A stretch of DNA of 64,000 nucleotides from DASPWW01 sp963803425. GTDB lineage: Bacteria; Actinomycetota; Thermoleophilia; Solirubrobacterales; 70-9. The stretch covers positions 310,001-374,000 of the forward strand of contig CAWDMA010000003.1 in NCBI GenBank assembly GCA_963803425.1, read 5' to 3'. The notes beneath the pieces were generated by a model, which saw only the letters and a list, made by a program, of their open reading frames with translations, made no database searches and was not told the origin of the DNA. The translations under genes were made by a program, and so were the position numbers. How positions within the stretch are numbered: the first letter of the stretch is position 1; each line of letters starts with the position of its first letter. This document shows positions 52,066 through 60,022 of the stretch, piece by piece.

Positions 52066-54638
52066 TCCGCTCATTCGGCTCGGTGGCGCTGCGCCAGGTC
52101 AGGGCGAGGCGCTTCCGCGCGCTCTCCACCGCTGCCGGGATCGTGCTCGGCGTCGGGATGATCGTCGGCGTCCTGATCCTGGCGGCGACGATCCAGCGCA
52201 CCTTCACCGACCTGTTCGACTCCGTCTACGGCCGCACCGACCTGGTCGTCTCGGGCACGGATCAGACCTCGCTGCCGCGCTCCGCGCTTCGGAAGGTGCG
52301 GGCGGCCCACGACGTCGAGAAGGCAGAGGGCCGGATCACGTCGGTGTTCAGCCTCGTCGACCGCTTCGGCCGGCCCGCCGAGGGCGCCCGCTCGGAGCTG
52401 AACGTCGCGGGGGAGCACCCCGACGCCGCCAATCTCACCGATGCCGAGACGGTCGCGGGCCGCCGGGCGAGCGGCGGCGGCGAGATCATGCTGCAGGAGA
52501 GCTGGGCCGACGCGAACGACCTCGAGGTGGGCGATCGCGTCCGGCTGGCGACGCCGGCGGGGCTGGCGCGTCTGCGGGTGGTCGGCCTGTTCCAGTTCTC
52601 CACCGGGCTCGACTTCGGCGGTGAGGGGTTCGCGACGTTGGCGCTGGGCCAGGCCCGGGAGCTGATGGAGAAGCCGCGCTCCTACGACGAGATCAACGTG
52701 GTCGTCGCCGGAGGGGGCACGCGCACGATCGGCGACGTTCGTCACCAGCTCGACGACGAGCTCCCGAAGGGGGTCCGCGTGCTCACCCCGTCGGCGAAAT
52801 CGAACGAGATCGAGTCCCAGCTCCAGGGGTTCAACGCGATCCTCTACTTCTTCGCCGCGATGGCGCTGTTCGTGGGCGGGTTCTTGATCTTCAACTCGTT
52901 CAACATGACGGTGCTGCAGCGGATCCGGGAGATCGGGATGCTGCGGACGCTGGGGGCCACCCGCCGGATGGTGACCGGCTCGGTGCTCCGCGAGGCCGCG
53001 CTGGTGGGCGTGATCGGGGCGGTGATCGGGCTGGGGCTGGGGCTGCTGCTCGCGCTCGGGCTCGTGTGGCTGATGCGGGAGGTGCTCGAGTTCCCGGTCG
53101 GCGACCTGCGGGTCACCTGGGTCGCGCTGGTCGCGGGCGCCGTCACCGGGATCGGCACCGCGCTGCTCGGGGCGCTGTACCCGGCGCGCCGGGCCGGGCG
53201 CACGTCTCCGATCCGGGCCGTGCTCGGGACCGAGGGGCTGCGGGCCCGCCCCCGTGCCCGCCGCGCGGTGCTCGGCGTCATCCTGATCGTCGCCGGGCTG
53301 GCCGGCGCGTTCTGGCTCGGCGCCGCCGATGAGACCACCACGCTGGTCGCGGCGGCCGGGATGCTGGGCACGATCATGATCTTCTTCGGGATCGCGCTGC
53401 TCGCCCCGTTCGTGGTGCCGCCGATGGTCGGCGTCCTGTCTTGGCCGGTCCGCAAGGTCGCCCCGGTCGAAGGCCGGATCGCCGCCGACTCCGCCCGCTC
53501 GGACCCGGGGCGGACGGCCGCGACCGCGACCGGGCTGATGATCGGACTGGCGCTCGTCGTCGCGGTGAACAGCCTCGGCTCCAGCTTCCTGCGCTCGATC
53601 TCGGACGAGTTCGACCGCAGCTTCGCTCGCGACCTGACCGTGCAGCCGACCGGGTTCGCACCCGGGGAAGGCCCGCAGCAGACGATCGCGTCGGGGCTGC
53701 GGGACAGGCTCGCCCGGATCCCCGAGGCCGAGGTGGTTGCCCGGGAGCGGATCGTGTACGCGCCCGGGCTGCCCGGCCCGCACGGCAAGACCCATGCGCA
53801 GGGCCTCCTCTTCGGGTTCGACCCGCGGCAGTACGAGCGCGTCGACACCACGGACATCCAGGGCGCCTCCCGCGCTGACGCGTTCGACGGGATCGAGCGT
53901 GGCGGGGTGACCGTCGGGAAGGGGTACGCGGACGAGCAGCACCTCGACGTCGGCGACGAGATCCGGCTGCAGGGGCCGTCCGGCTCCCGCCGGGCGAAGG
54001 TCTCGGGGCTGGTCCAGACGGTGGTCTTCGGAGGCCAGACCGTGGCGATGTCGCTGCGCACGATGCGCGACGTGTACGGGGTGACCGCGGACTCGGAGCT
54101 CGCCCTGAAGGCGACCAGCGAGGACGCGCGGCCGGCGCTGGAGCGGAAGGTGGAGCGGGTCGTCGACCGCGACTACCCCAACCTCAGCGTGCTCTCCAAC
54201 GAGGAGCTCAAATCCGACGTCGAGAGCCGGATCAACCAGCAGTTCGGGATCTTCTACGCGATCGTCGGCGTCGCGATCTTCGCCTCGCTGTTCGGGATCG
54301 TCAACACGCTGTCGATGTCGGTGATCGAGCGCACCCGGGAGATCGGGGTGCTGCGGGCGCTCGGCTCGACCCGGTGGCAGGTGCGCCGCCAGATCGCCAA
54401 CGAGGCGCTCGTGATCGGACTGATCGGGGCCCTGCTCGGGATCGCGGTCGGGACGCTGCTCGGCCGCGCGCTGCTCGAGGGGCTGTCCTCGGGGGTCCCC
54501 GGCGTCCAGTACCGCCCCCCGCTCGTGACGATGGCGTGGGTGGCGCTCGCCGGGATCGTCCTGGGGCTGATCGCGTCGGTGGTGCCCGCGCGCCGCGCCG
54601 CCCGCCTCGACGTGATCCGGGCGCTCAGCTACGAGTAG
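52062..54638 (+). CDS. FtsX-like ABC permease (two FtsX/MacB domains)
   Basis: 858 residues, GTG overlapping the ATPase stop. Layout: membrane helix at about 20-45; a large extracytoplasmic MacB-type periplasmic domain (about 46-260); three helices around 262-370; a short helix pair near 400-465; a second large external domain to about 720; and a final three-helix FtsX domain with GIVNTLSMSVIERTREIGVLRALGSTRWQV. The first domain has the equivalent IREIGMLRTLGATRRMV coupling segment. With the ATPase it forms a complete exporter whose cargo is unknown. Confidence 0.93.
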   Translation: MIRSFGSVALRQVRARRFRALSTAAGIVLGVGMIVGVLILAATIQRTFTDLFDSVYGRTDLVVSGTDQTSLPRSALRKVRAAHDVEKAEGRITSVFSLVDRFGRPAEGARSELNVAGEHPDAANLTDAETVAGRRASGGGEIMLQESWADANDLEVGDRVRLATPAGLARLRVVGLFQFSTGLDFGGEGFATLALGQARELMEKPRSYDEINVVVAGGGTRTIGDVRHQLDDELPKGVRVLTPSAKSNEIESQLQGFNAILYFFAAMALFVGGFLIFNSFNMTVLQRIREIGMLRTLGATRRMVTGSVLREAALVGVIGAVIGLGLGLLLALGLVWLMREVLEFPVGDLRVTWVALVAGAVTGIGTALLGALYPARRAGRTSPIRAVLGTEGLRARPRARRAVLGVILIVAGLAGAFWLGAADETTTLVAAAGMLGTIMIFFGIALLAPFVVPPMVGVLSWPVRKVAPVEGRIAADSARSDPGRTAATATGLMIGLALVVAVNSLGSSFLRSISDEFDRSFARDLTVQPTGFAPGEGPQQTIASGLRDRLARIPEAEVVARERIVYAPGLPGPHGKTHAQGLLFGFDPRQYERVDTTDIQGASRADAFDGIERGGVTVGKGYADEQHLDVGDEIRLQGPSGSRRAKVSGLVQTVVFGGQTVAMSLRTMRDVYGVTADSELALKATSEDARPALERKVERVVDRDYPNLSVLSNEELKSDVESRINQQFGIFYAIVGVAIFASLFGIVNTLSMSVIERTREIGVLRALGSTRWQVRRQIANEALVIGLIGALLGIAVGTLLGRALLEGLSSGVPGVQYRPPLVTMAWVALAGIVLGLIASVVPARRAARLDVIRALSYE

Positions 54639-54649
54639 CGGGCGCTCAA

Positions 54650-54655
54650 TATCCT
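54650..54655 (+). promoter_or_regulatory. -10 box upstream of the second nucleotidyltransferase
   Basis: TATCCT, then 7 nt, then the GTG at 54663. It fits either a leaderless start at 54663, or a 72-nt leader holding hairpin E before the ATG at 54735. Confidence 0.5.
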
Positions 54656-54662
54656 CGGCCCC

Positions 54663-55748
54663 GTGACCGACGATCCCCCTTCTGGAGGCGCGGACCCCGC
54701 GGCGGCGGACGCGACGCGGAGCACGCCGCGGGCCATGGTGATGGCGGCCGGCCTCGGCACGCGGCTGCGGCCGCTGACCTACGAGGTCCCGAAGCCGATG
54801 GTCCCGGTCGGGAACCGGCCGGTGGTCGAGCACGTCCTGCGCCTGCTCGCCAGGCACGGGTTCACCGAGGTGATCGCGAACCTGCACTGGTTCCCCGACG
54901 TGATCCGCGACCATCTCGGGGACGGCTCGGAGGCCGGTGTGGAGCTCACGTACAGCCACGAGCAGGAGCTGCTGAACACGGCCGGCGGCGTGTGGAACGT
55001 GCGCGAGTATCTCGCCGGCGACGGCGAGCCGTTCCTGGTGATGGCCGCGGATGCGCTCACCGACGTCGACCTGCGGGCCCTGTGGGACGCCCACGCCGCA
55101 AACGACGGGGTCGCGACGATGAGCGTGAAGCGGGTCCCGAACGTGAGCGAGTTCGGGGTCGTGCTGACCGACGAGGACGGCCGCGTCCAGGGCTTCCAGG
55201 AGAAGCCGGACCCGGCCGAGGCGCTCTCCGACCTCGCCAACTGCATGGTGTACGCGTTCTCCCCGGAGATCTTCGACTACTTCCCCGACCCGCCATACGT
55301 CGACTGGGCGCGGGACATGTTCCCGATCCTGCTTTCCAACGACGTCCCCTTCCACGTCCACGTCGTCGACCGCTACTGGGACGACGTCGGCTCGCTCCGC
55401 GAGCTGCTCACGGGCAACCTCGACGCCGTGCTCGGCGCCGTCGAGCTCGAGCTCGACGGTGAGATCGTCGAGGCGGAGGCCGACCGCGACGACCCGGCCG
55501 CCGCCGGGCTAGCAGAGCCGCGCGCCGGCCTTCCCGCCGGGACCGCGGTGGACGGCCGCGTCCTGGTCGGCGAGGGCGTCCAGGTGGGTGAGCGGGTCCG
55601 GATCGACGGGCCCGCGGTGATCGGCGACGGCGCCAGGATCGGCGACGACGCGATGCTCAAGGAGTCCCTGCTGCTGCCGGGCGCCGAGGTGCCGGCGGGC
55701 GCGATCCTGGCGAGCTCGATCGCGGGCCGCCGGGGCTGGTCGCAGTGA
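54663..55748 (+). CDS. NDP-sugar nucleotidyltransferase (N-terminus contains hairpin repeat)
   Basis: 361 residues from GTG 54663, or 337 from ATG 54735. The catalytic domain starts MVMAAGLGTRLRPLTYEVPK (right at 54735), then VMAADALTDVD, FGVVLTDEDGRVQGFQEKP and YWDDVGSLRELL, ending in a short beta-helix. It probably makes a GDP- or UDP-sugar for envelope glycans. The first 24 residues from the GTG (DPPSGGADPAAADATRSTPR region) are low complexity and coincide with hairpin E, so the shorter start may be the biological one. The end overlaps thrB (GTGA). Confidence 0.87.
   Translation: MTDDPPSGGADPAAADATRSTPRAMVMAAGLGTRLRPLTYEVPKPMVPVGNRPVVEHVLRLLARHGFTEVIANLHWFPDVIRDHLGDGSEAGVELTYSHEQELLNTAGGVWNVREYLAGDGEPFLVMAADALTDVDLRALWDAHAANDGVATMSVKRVPNVSEFGVVLTDEDGRVQGFQEKPDPAEALSDLANCMVYAFSPEIFDYFPDPPYVDWARDMFPILLSNDVPFHVHVVDRYWDDVGSLRELLTGNLDAVLGAVELELDGEIVEAEADRDDPAAAGLAEPRAGLPAGTAVDGRVLVGEGVQVGERVRIDGPAVIGDGARIGDDAMLKESLLLPGAEVPAGAILASSIAGRRGWSQ
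54696..54732 (+). repeat. Constant-loop hairpin repeat, copy E
   Basis: Arms CCCGCGGCG (54696-54704) and CGCCGCGGG (54724-54732), 9 bp, around the 19-nt loop GCGGACGCGACGCGGAGCA; its only loop change from copy A is in the inner triloop (GAC). It ends 2 nt before the ATG at 54735. Confidence 0.85.
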
Positions 55749-56623
55749 CCGAGCGCCGCCGGCTGGTCCGGGTGCCGGCCTCCTCGGCGAATCTCGGTCC
55801 TGGGTACGACGTGCTCGCGGCCGCGCTCACGATGCACCTCGAGCTCGAGGTGACCGAGGCCGGCGCCTTCGAGGTCGATGCCGGAGGGATCGAGGTTCCC
55901 CTCGACCGCTCGAATCTGGTCGTCAGGGCGTTCGAGCGACTTCACCCGGCGGATGGGCTGCGGTTCCTAATCCGCAGCGAGATCCCGTCCACGGCGGGCC
56001 TCGGCTCCAGCGCGGCGGCGATCGTCGCCGGGCTGATCGCGGCCGAGCACATGTTCGAGCTCGCCCTCGGCCCGGAGCAGCTGCTTGCCCACGCCGTCGA
56101 GATCGAGGGCCACCCCGACAACGTCGCCGCGGCGCTGTACGGCGGGTTCGTCGTGTGCGCGATCGATGACGGTGTCCCGGTGACGACCAGGCTCGCCCCG
56201 CCCGAGGGAGTGGAGGCGGTGGTAGTCGTCCCGGGCGAGCAGGTCCCGACCGCCGAGGCGCGCGCCGCGATCCCCGACGAGGTCCCGGTCGCGGACGCGG
56301 TCGCGAACGTCGCCGCCGCGTCCCAGCTCGTGCTCGGGATCGAGCGCTCCGACCTCGCCCTGATCGAGCGCGGGCTCGCCGACCGCCTCCACCAGCCCAG
56401 CCGCGCGCGCCTGTACCCGCGCTCCATGGAGCTGGTCGAGCGCGCCACCGAGCTGGGTGCGATCGGGGCGACGATCTCCGGCGCCGGGCCGACGGTGCTG
56501 GTGTGGACGTTCTGGCAGGACACCGGCAAGGTCGTCGCCGCGCTCCGCGCCGAGGTCGAGGGGTGGGCCGAGGTGCGCCGCTGCCCGTTCTCGCCGATCG
56601 GGGCCGACGTCCCGGAGCTGTAG
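55745..56623 (+). CDS. thrB: Homoserine kinase
   Basis: 292 residues, GTG overlapping the previous stop. GHMP-kinase motifs: VPASSANLGPGYDVLAAAL, the ATP loop EIPSTAGLGSSAAAIVAGL, EGHPDNVAAALYGGFV and C-terminal GATISGAGPTVLVW. It phosphorylates homoserine in threonine synthesis. thrA and thrC are not in the window; the neighbours are envelope-sugar genes. Confidence 0.92.
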   Translation: MTERRRLVRVPASSANLGPGYDVLAAALTMHLELEVTEAGAFEVDAGGIEVPLDRSNLVVRAFERLHPADGLRFLIRSEIPSTAGLGSSAAAIVAGLIAAEHMFELALGPEQLLAHAVEIEGHPDNVAAALYGGFVVCAIDDGVPVTTRLAPPEGVEAVVVVPGEQVPTAEARAAIPDEVPVADAVANVAAASQLVLGIERSDLALIERGLADRLHQPSRARLYPRSMELVERATELGAIGATISGAGPTVLVWTFWQDTGKVVAALRAEVEGWAEVRRCPFSPIGADVPEL

Positions 56624-56628
56624 GGCGC

Positions 56629-56634
56629 TAGGGT
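56629..56634 (+). promoter_or_regulatory. -10 box of a leaderless promoter for the HD-domain gene
   Basis: TAGGGT, then 6 nt, then the ATG at 56641; no Shine-Dalgarno in the 17-bp gap after thrB. Confidence 0.5.
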
Positions 56635-56640
56635 CGCCGC

Positions 56641-57216
56641 ATGGAGACGGTCGGGTTCACGCGGATGGAGGACGGCACGGCCGCCGACTTCGCGCTGCTG
56701 GAGCGGCTCGAGACCGACTACGTCGCGGAACTCCCGGACCGGCTCCTGGAGGCGGTGCGCGCGCTCGAGCACTCGTTCGGCGGCTACCAGGTGAGCCGGC
56801 TCGAGCACTCGCTGCAGTCGGCGAGCAGGGCGCTTCGCGACGGGCGCTCGGACGAGTACGTGGCGGCGGCGCTGATCCACGACATCGGCGACGAGCTCGC
56901 CCCGTACACCCACGGGGAGATGGTCGGCGCGATCCTGAAGCCCTACGTGGAGCCGCGGATCGCGTGGATCGTCAAGCACCACGGCGTCTTCCAGCAGTTC
57001 CACTGCGGCGGCGATCCGGACACCGACCCGAACGCCCGCGAGCGGTTTCGCGGGCACGAGTGGTTCGAGGACTGCGCCGAGTTCTGCGCCCGCTACGACC
57101 AGAACTGCTTCGACCCCGAGTACGACTCGCTCCCGCTCGAGCAGTTCGAGCCGATCGTGCGGCGGGTGTTCGCCGAGCCCCGCCACCTCGACGACCGTCG
57201 ACCCCCGCCCGAATAA
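56641..57216 (+). CDS. HD-domain protein (PhnZ/MIOX-like phosphohydrolase or oxygenase fold)
   Basis: 191 residues. Metal-ligand pattern: LEHSLQSASRA (His), ALIHDIGDELAPYTHGEM (HD plus a further His), KPYVEPRIAWIVKHHGVFQQFH (His pair), and ARYDQNCFDPEY (Asp). This spacing resembles the HD proteins related to PhnZ and inositol oxygenase that bind two irons, rather than nucleotide phosphohydrolases. No phosphonate gene is near, so the substrate is unknown. Confidence 0.75.
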   Translation: METVGFTRMEDGTAADFALLERLETDYVAELPDRLLEAVRALEHSFGGYQVSRLEHSLQSASRALRDGRSDEYVAAALIHDIGDELAPYTHGEMVGAILKPYVEPRIAWIVKHHGVFQQFHCGGDPDTDPNARERFRGHEWFEDCAEFCARYDQNCFDPEYDSLPLEQFEPIVRRVFAEPRHLDDRRPPPE

Positions 57217-57262
57217 CGGGCCTCACCCGCACTACGAGGGGGTAACGGCACACCCTTGCGCG

Positions 57263-57275
57263 CCCGCAGCGCGGG
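57263..57275. other. Small hairpin before the second NHL gene
   Basis: CCCGC and GCGGG arms with a 3-nt loop, in the 85-bp gap after the HD gene. It may be a weak terminator for that gene or a leader structure; there is no T-run. Confidence 0.3.
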
Positions 57276-57301
57276 TGGAACAATCGCGATGGGAGGTTCT
57301 G

Positions 57302-59028
57302 ATGCCTGCACCACTGGCGTCCAGGAGCGCGTATCGCGTAGTCGTGACGAGTGTGGTTGTTGCGATGGTCACAGCTGCGGGGGCGGGAGCGGGTCCCGCG
57401 CGGGGAGCTCAGGCGCGTTCGAGCGGACCTGGGGCAAGGACGTCGTAGCGGGCGGCGGAACCGGGTTCGAGGTGTGCACAATCGCGGCGAGCTGCCAGCA
57501 GGGCGCGTCCGGGTGGCTTGGTGGCGAGTTCCGCGATCCGTTTGGCGCCGCAGCCGCGGCGGGGCGCATCTATGTCGCGGACTTCATCAATCAGCGGATA
57601 CAGAGGTTCGACGCCCTCGGGAACTTCCAGCGCGCCTGGGGCAAGGACGTCGTCGCGGGCGGCGGGACCGGGTTCGAGGTGTGCACCGCCAAGGCGAGCT
57701 GCAAGGCAGCGCCGAGCGGGGCGCTGGGCGGCGAGCTTCACGACCCCTATGACGTCGCCGCCGACGCGGCTGGAAACGTCTACGTGGCCGACACGGGCAA
57801 CCACCGGATCCAGAAGTTCAACGCCTCCGGAACCTGGGAGCGCGCGTGGGGCAAGGACGTGGTCACGGGCGGCGGGACCGACTTCGAGATCTGCACCGTC
57901 GCGGCGAGCTGCAAGGCGGCCTCGACGTCGGCCGTGGGGCCGGGGGGTGAGCTCGACGGTCCCGAAGGGGTCGCCACCGACGCGGCCGGCAACGTCTACG
58001 TAGGGGATGCAGGTGGCAACCGGATTCAGAAGTTCAACGCCTCCGGAACCTGGGAGCGCGCGTGGGGCAAGGACGTGGTCACGGGCGGCGGGACCGACTT
58101 CGAGATCTGCACCGTCCCCGCGAGCTGCAAGGTGGGCGCCACCGGCGGGCTGGGAGGAGAGCTCGATTTTCCGCACGGTCTCGCAACCGACGCCGCGGGG
58201 AACGTGTACGCCGCCGACTTCGACAACGACCGGATCCAGGTGTTCGACGCCTCCGGAGCATGGCAGCGCGCCTGGGGCAAGGACGTGATCGCAGGCGGCG
58301 GGACCGGGTTCGAGGTGTGCACCGTCGCGGCGACCTGCAAGGCGGCGTCGACGCTCATGATCGGCCCCGGTGGCGACCTCAACCACCCGACCGGCACCGC
58401 GGTGGAGGGCACGAGCGTGTACGTCGCAGGGTTCAATGGTCGGATCGAGAAGTTCGACGCCTTCGGAAAATGGCAGCGCGCCTGGGGCAAGGACGTCGTC
58501 GCAGGCGGCGGGACCGGGTTCGAGGTGTGCACCGTCGCGGCGGCGTGCAAGGTCGGGGTCGACGGCGCACTGGCCGGCGAGTTTCATTTCCCGCTGGGCA
58601 TCGCCACCGATGCCGCCGGGAAGGTCTACGTCGGCGACCGGGACAACGATCGGATCCAGAAGTTCTCGGATCCGATCGCGACACGCCCCCCGCCAAGCGG
58701 CGGTGCAGCGCCACCCTCGAACCAGTTCGAGATCGGCAGGCTGAAGGGCAGGAGGCTCACCGTGACCGTCTCCGGGCCGGGCCTCGTCGAGGTCATCGAC
58801 GCCGCCGACACGAAGACCCGGCGTGCAACCCCCGCGAAGAGGCTGCTGAAGCCGTCGAGCGTGACGGCCACGGGTGCCGGCGAGGTGGCCGTGAAGCTGA
58901 AGCTTGCGAAGGCCGCGAAGCGGAAGCTGAAGCGGCGGGGCAAGGCGAAGGTCGAGGCGGCGGTCACGTTCACGCCTGCGGGCGGGAGCCCGAAGACGGC
59001 AAACCGGAAGCTGAAGCTGAAGAAGTAG
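57302..59028 (+). CDS. Secreted six-bladed NHL-repeat protein, copy 2 (frameshift after the signal peptide)
   Basis: GGGAGG stands 6 nt before ATG 57302, which opens a good signal peptide (MPAPLASRSAYRVVVTSV..., ending ARGAQA). But the propeller body, from GAFERTWGKDVV at 57412 on, is in another frame, and the signal frame stops soon after. One extra base, perhaps in the G5 run near 57379-57383, would explain this. Six blades with FE(V/I)C-x5-C, a Pro-rich linker and the Lys-rich C-terminal domain match copy 1. A 96-bp segment is duplicated within it with one mismatch (57805-57900 and 58021-58116). As given, the frame with the body has no proper signal. Confidence 0.75.
57805..58116 (+). repeat. 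Internal 96-bp duplication in the NHL coding region
   Basis: 57805-57900 and 58021-58116 are identical except for one base; they encode the end of one blade and the start of the next (RIQKFNASG-TWERAWGKDVV region). It shows recent blade duplication or gene conversion. Confidence 0.85.
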
Positions 59029-59067
59029 GTCTCGGCGACCAGGCCGAGTAGCGGACCGCGGGACCGC

Positions 59068-59502
59068 TCAGTCGAGCAGTCCGACCTGGCGCAGGATCGA
59101 GACCGAGTCCGAGTACACGTCCTTGCGCTTGACGAGCCCGTCCTCGAACGGGATCACGTCGACCCCGCGCCACTCGACCCGCCTCCCGGTCGGCTCGGCG
59201 ACGAGCTCGCCGCGGCGCATCGTGCTCGCGTGGGTTGCGGTCGCCGTCCACTCCTGCACGACCAGCCCGTCCGCGACGTAGGTGCGCCGCCCCTCGAACC
59301 GGATGTCCGGCCACGTCTCGAAGATCGCGGCGATCTGCTCCCGGACCGCCGCCCCCTCGGCGGCCTCCCCCGCGGTGTGGTTCTCGAACACCATGTCGGG
59401 GGCGTGCATCGCGACGATCGCGTCGAGGTCGTGAGCGTTCCAGGCGTCGTTGTAGCGAGCTATCGCATGCCTGAGCGCTTGTGCTGAGTTGTCACCGCTC
59501 AC
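59068..59502 (-). CDS. SnoaL/NTF2-like protein
   Basis: 144 residues, GTG start. The pattern YNDAWNAHDLDAIVAMHAPDMVFENHTAG...REQIAAIFETWPDIRFEGRR followed by EWTATATH and RVEWRGVDVIPFEDGLVKRKDVYSDSVSILRQVGLL is typical of the SnoaL-like steroid-isomerase fold with an ester-cyclase-like ending. The function is not known. It converges with the NHL gene (39 bp apart) and is divergent from another SnoaL-like gene. Confidence 0.83.
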   Translation of the reverse strand: MSGDNSAQALRHAIARYNDAWNAHDLDAIVAMHAPDMVFENHTAGEAAEGAAVREQIAAIFETWPDIRFEGRRTYVADGLVVQEWTATATHASTMRRGELVAEPTGRRVEWRGVDVIPFEDGLVKRKDVYSDSVSILRQVGLLD

Positions 59503-59566
59503 TCGATCGCTCTCAGAGCGTCAGGGTAACCGCCGGTGCGCCGGCGCGCGCTAGGGTGAGGGCGGG

Positions 59567-60003
59567 ATGCCGTATGGGTTGAGCGCCGAGGAGATCAAGT
59601 GGGTCCGCGAGGGCTATCGCTTGTTTCGGGCCGGCGATCCCGCCTTCATGGACCGCTTCGCGCCGGACGCCAGGTTCAGCTTCCCCGCCACGCTGCCGGC
59701 GGGCGGCACCTACGACGGTCCCTTCGAGGCGATGGAGTACTTCAACACCATGGTGCGAGCTGTTCAAGGACCCGAACCCCGAGCCCGAGGAGTTCCTGCG
59801 GGTCGAGGATCGCGTGATCGTGTTCGGGACGTTTCGGGGCCGCGCGCGCGAGACCGGGGATGGAGATCGCGACGCCTTTCGTGCACGCGACTCGCGTCAG
59901 CGACGAGGGAGAGACGCTGATGGACCAGAGGTACGTCTCCTTCGAGGTCTTCATCGACACGGCTGTGGTCCTCCGGGCGCTGGGCCCCTCTGCCTCCGGC
60001 TAG
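59567..60003 (+). pseudogene. SnoaL-like protein broken by two frameshifts
   Basis: The frame from ATG 59567 (GLSAEEIKWVREGYRLFRAGDPAFMDRFAPDARFSFP, first part) is SnoaL-like but loses the family pattern near 59750. The pattern continues in a second frame (ELFKDPNPEPEEFLRVEDRV), and again in a third from about 59855 (EIATPFVHATRVSDEGETLM...QRYVSFEVFIDTA) to a stop at 60001-60003. Joined, they give a normal protein of about 145 residues. It may be a real pseudogene, but sequence errors are more likely given frameshifts in the neighbours. A TAGGGT box lies 9 nt before the ATG. Confidence 0.65.
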
Positions 60004-60022
60004 CGGCGTGCGGTGACCGGAG

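Noticed and set aside
57420..58700. Regular DNA repeats that look like a repeat array
   Set aside because: They are the coding repeats of the NHL propeller, about 210 bp apart and in frame; this is not CRISPR.
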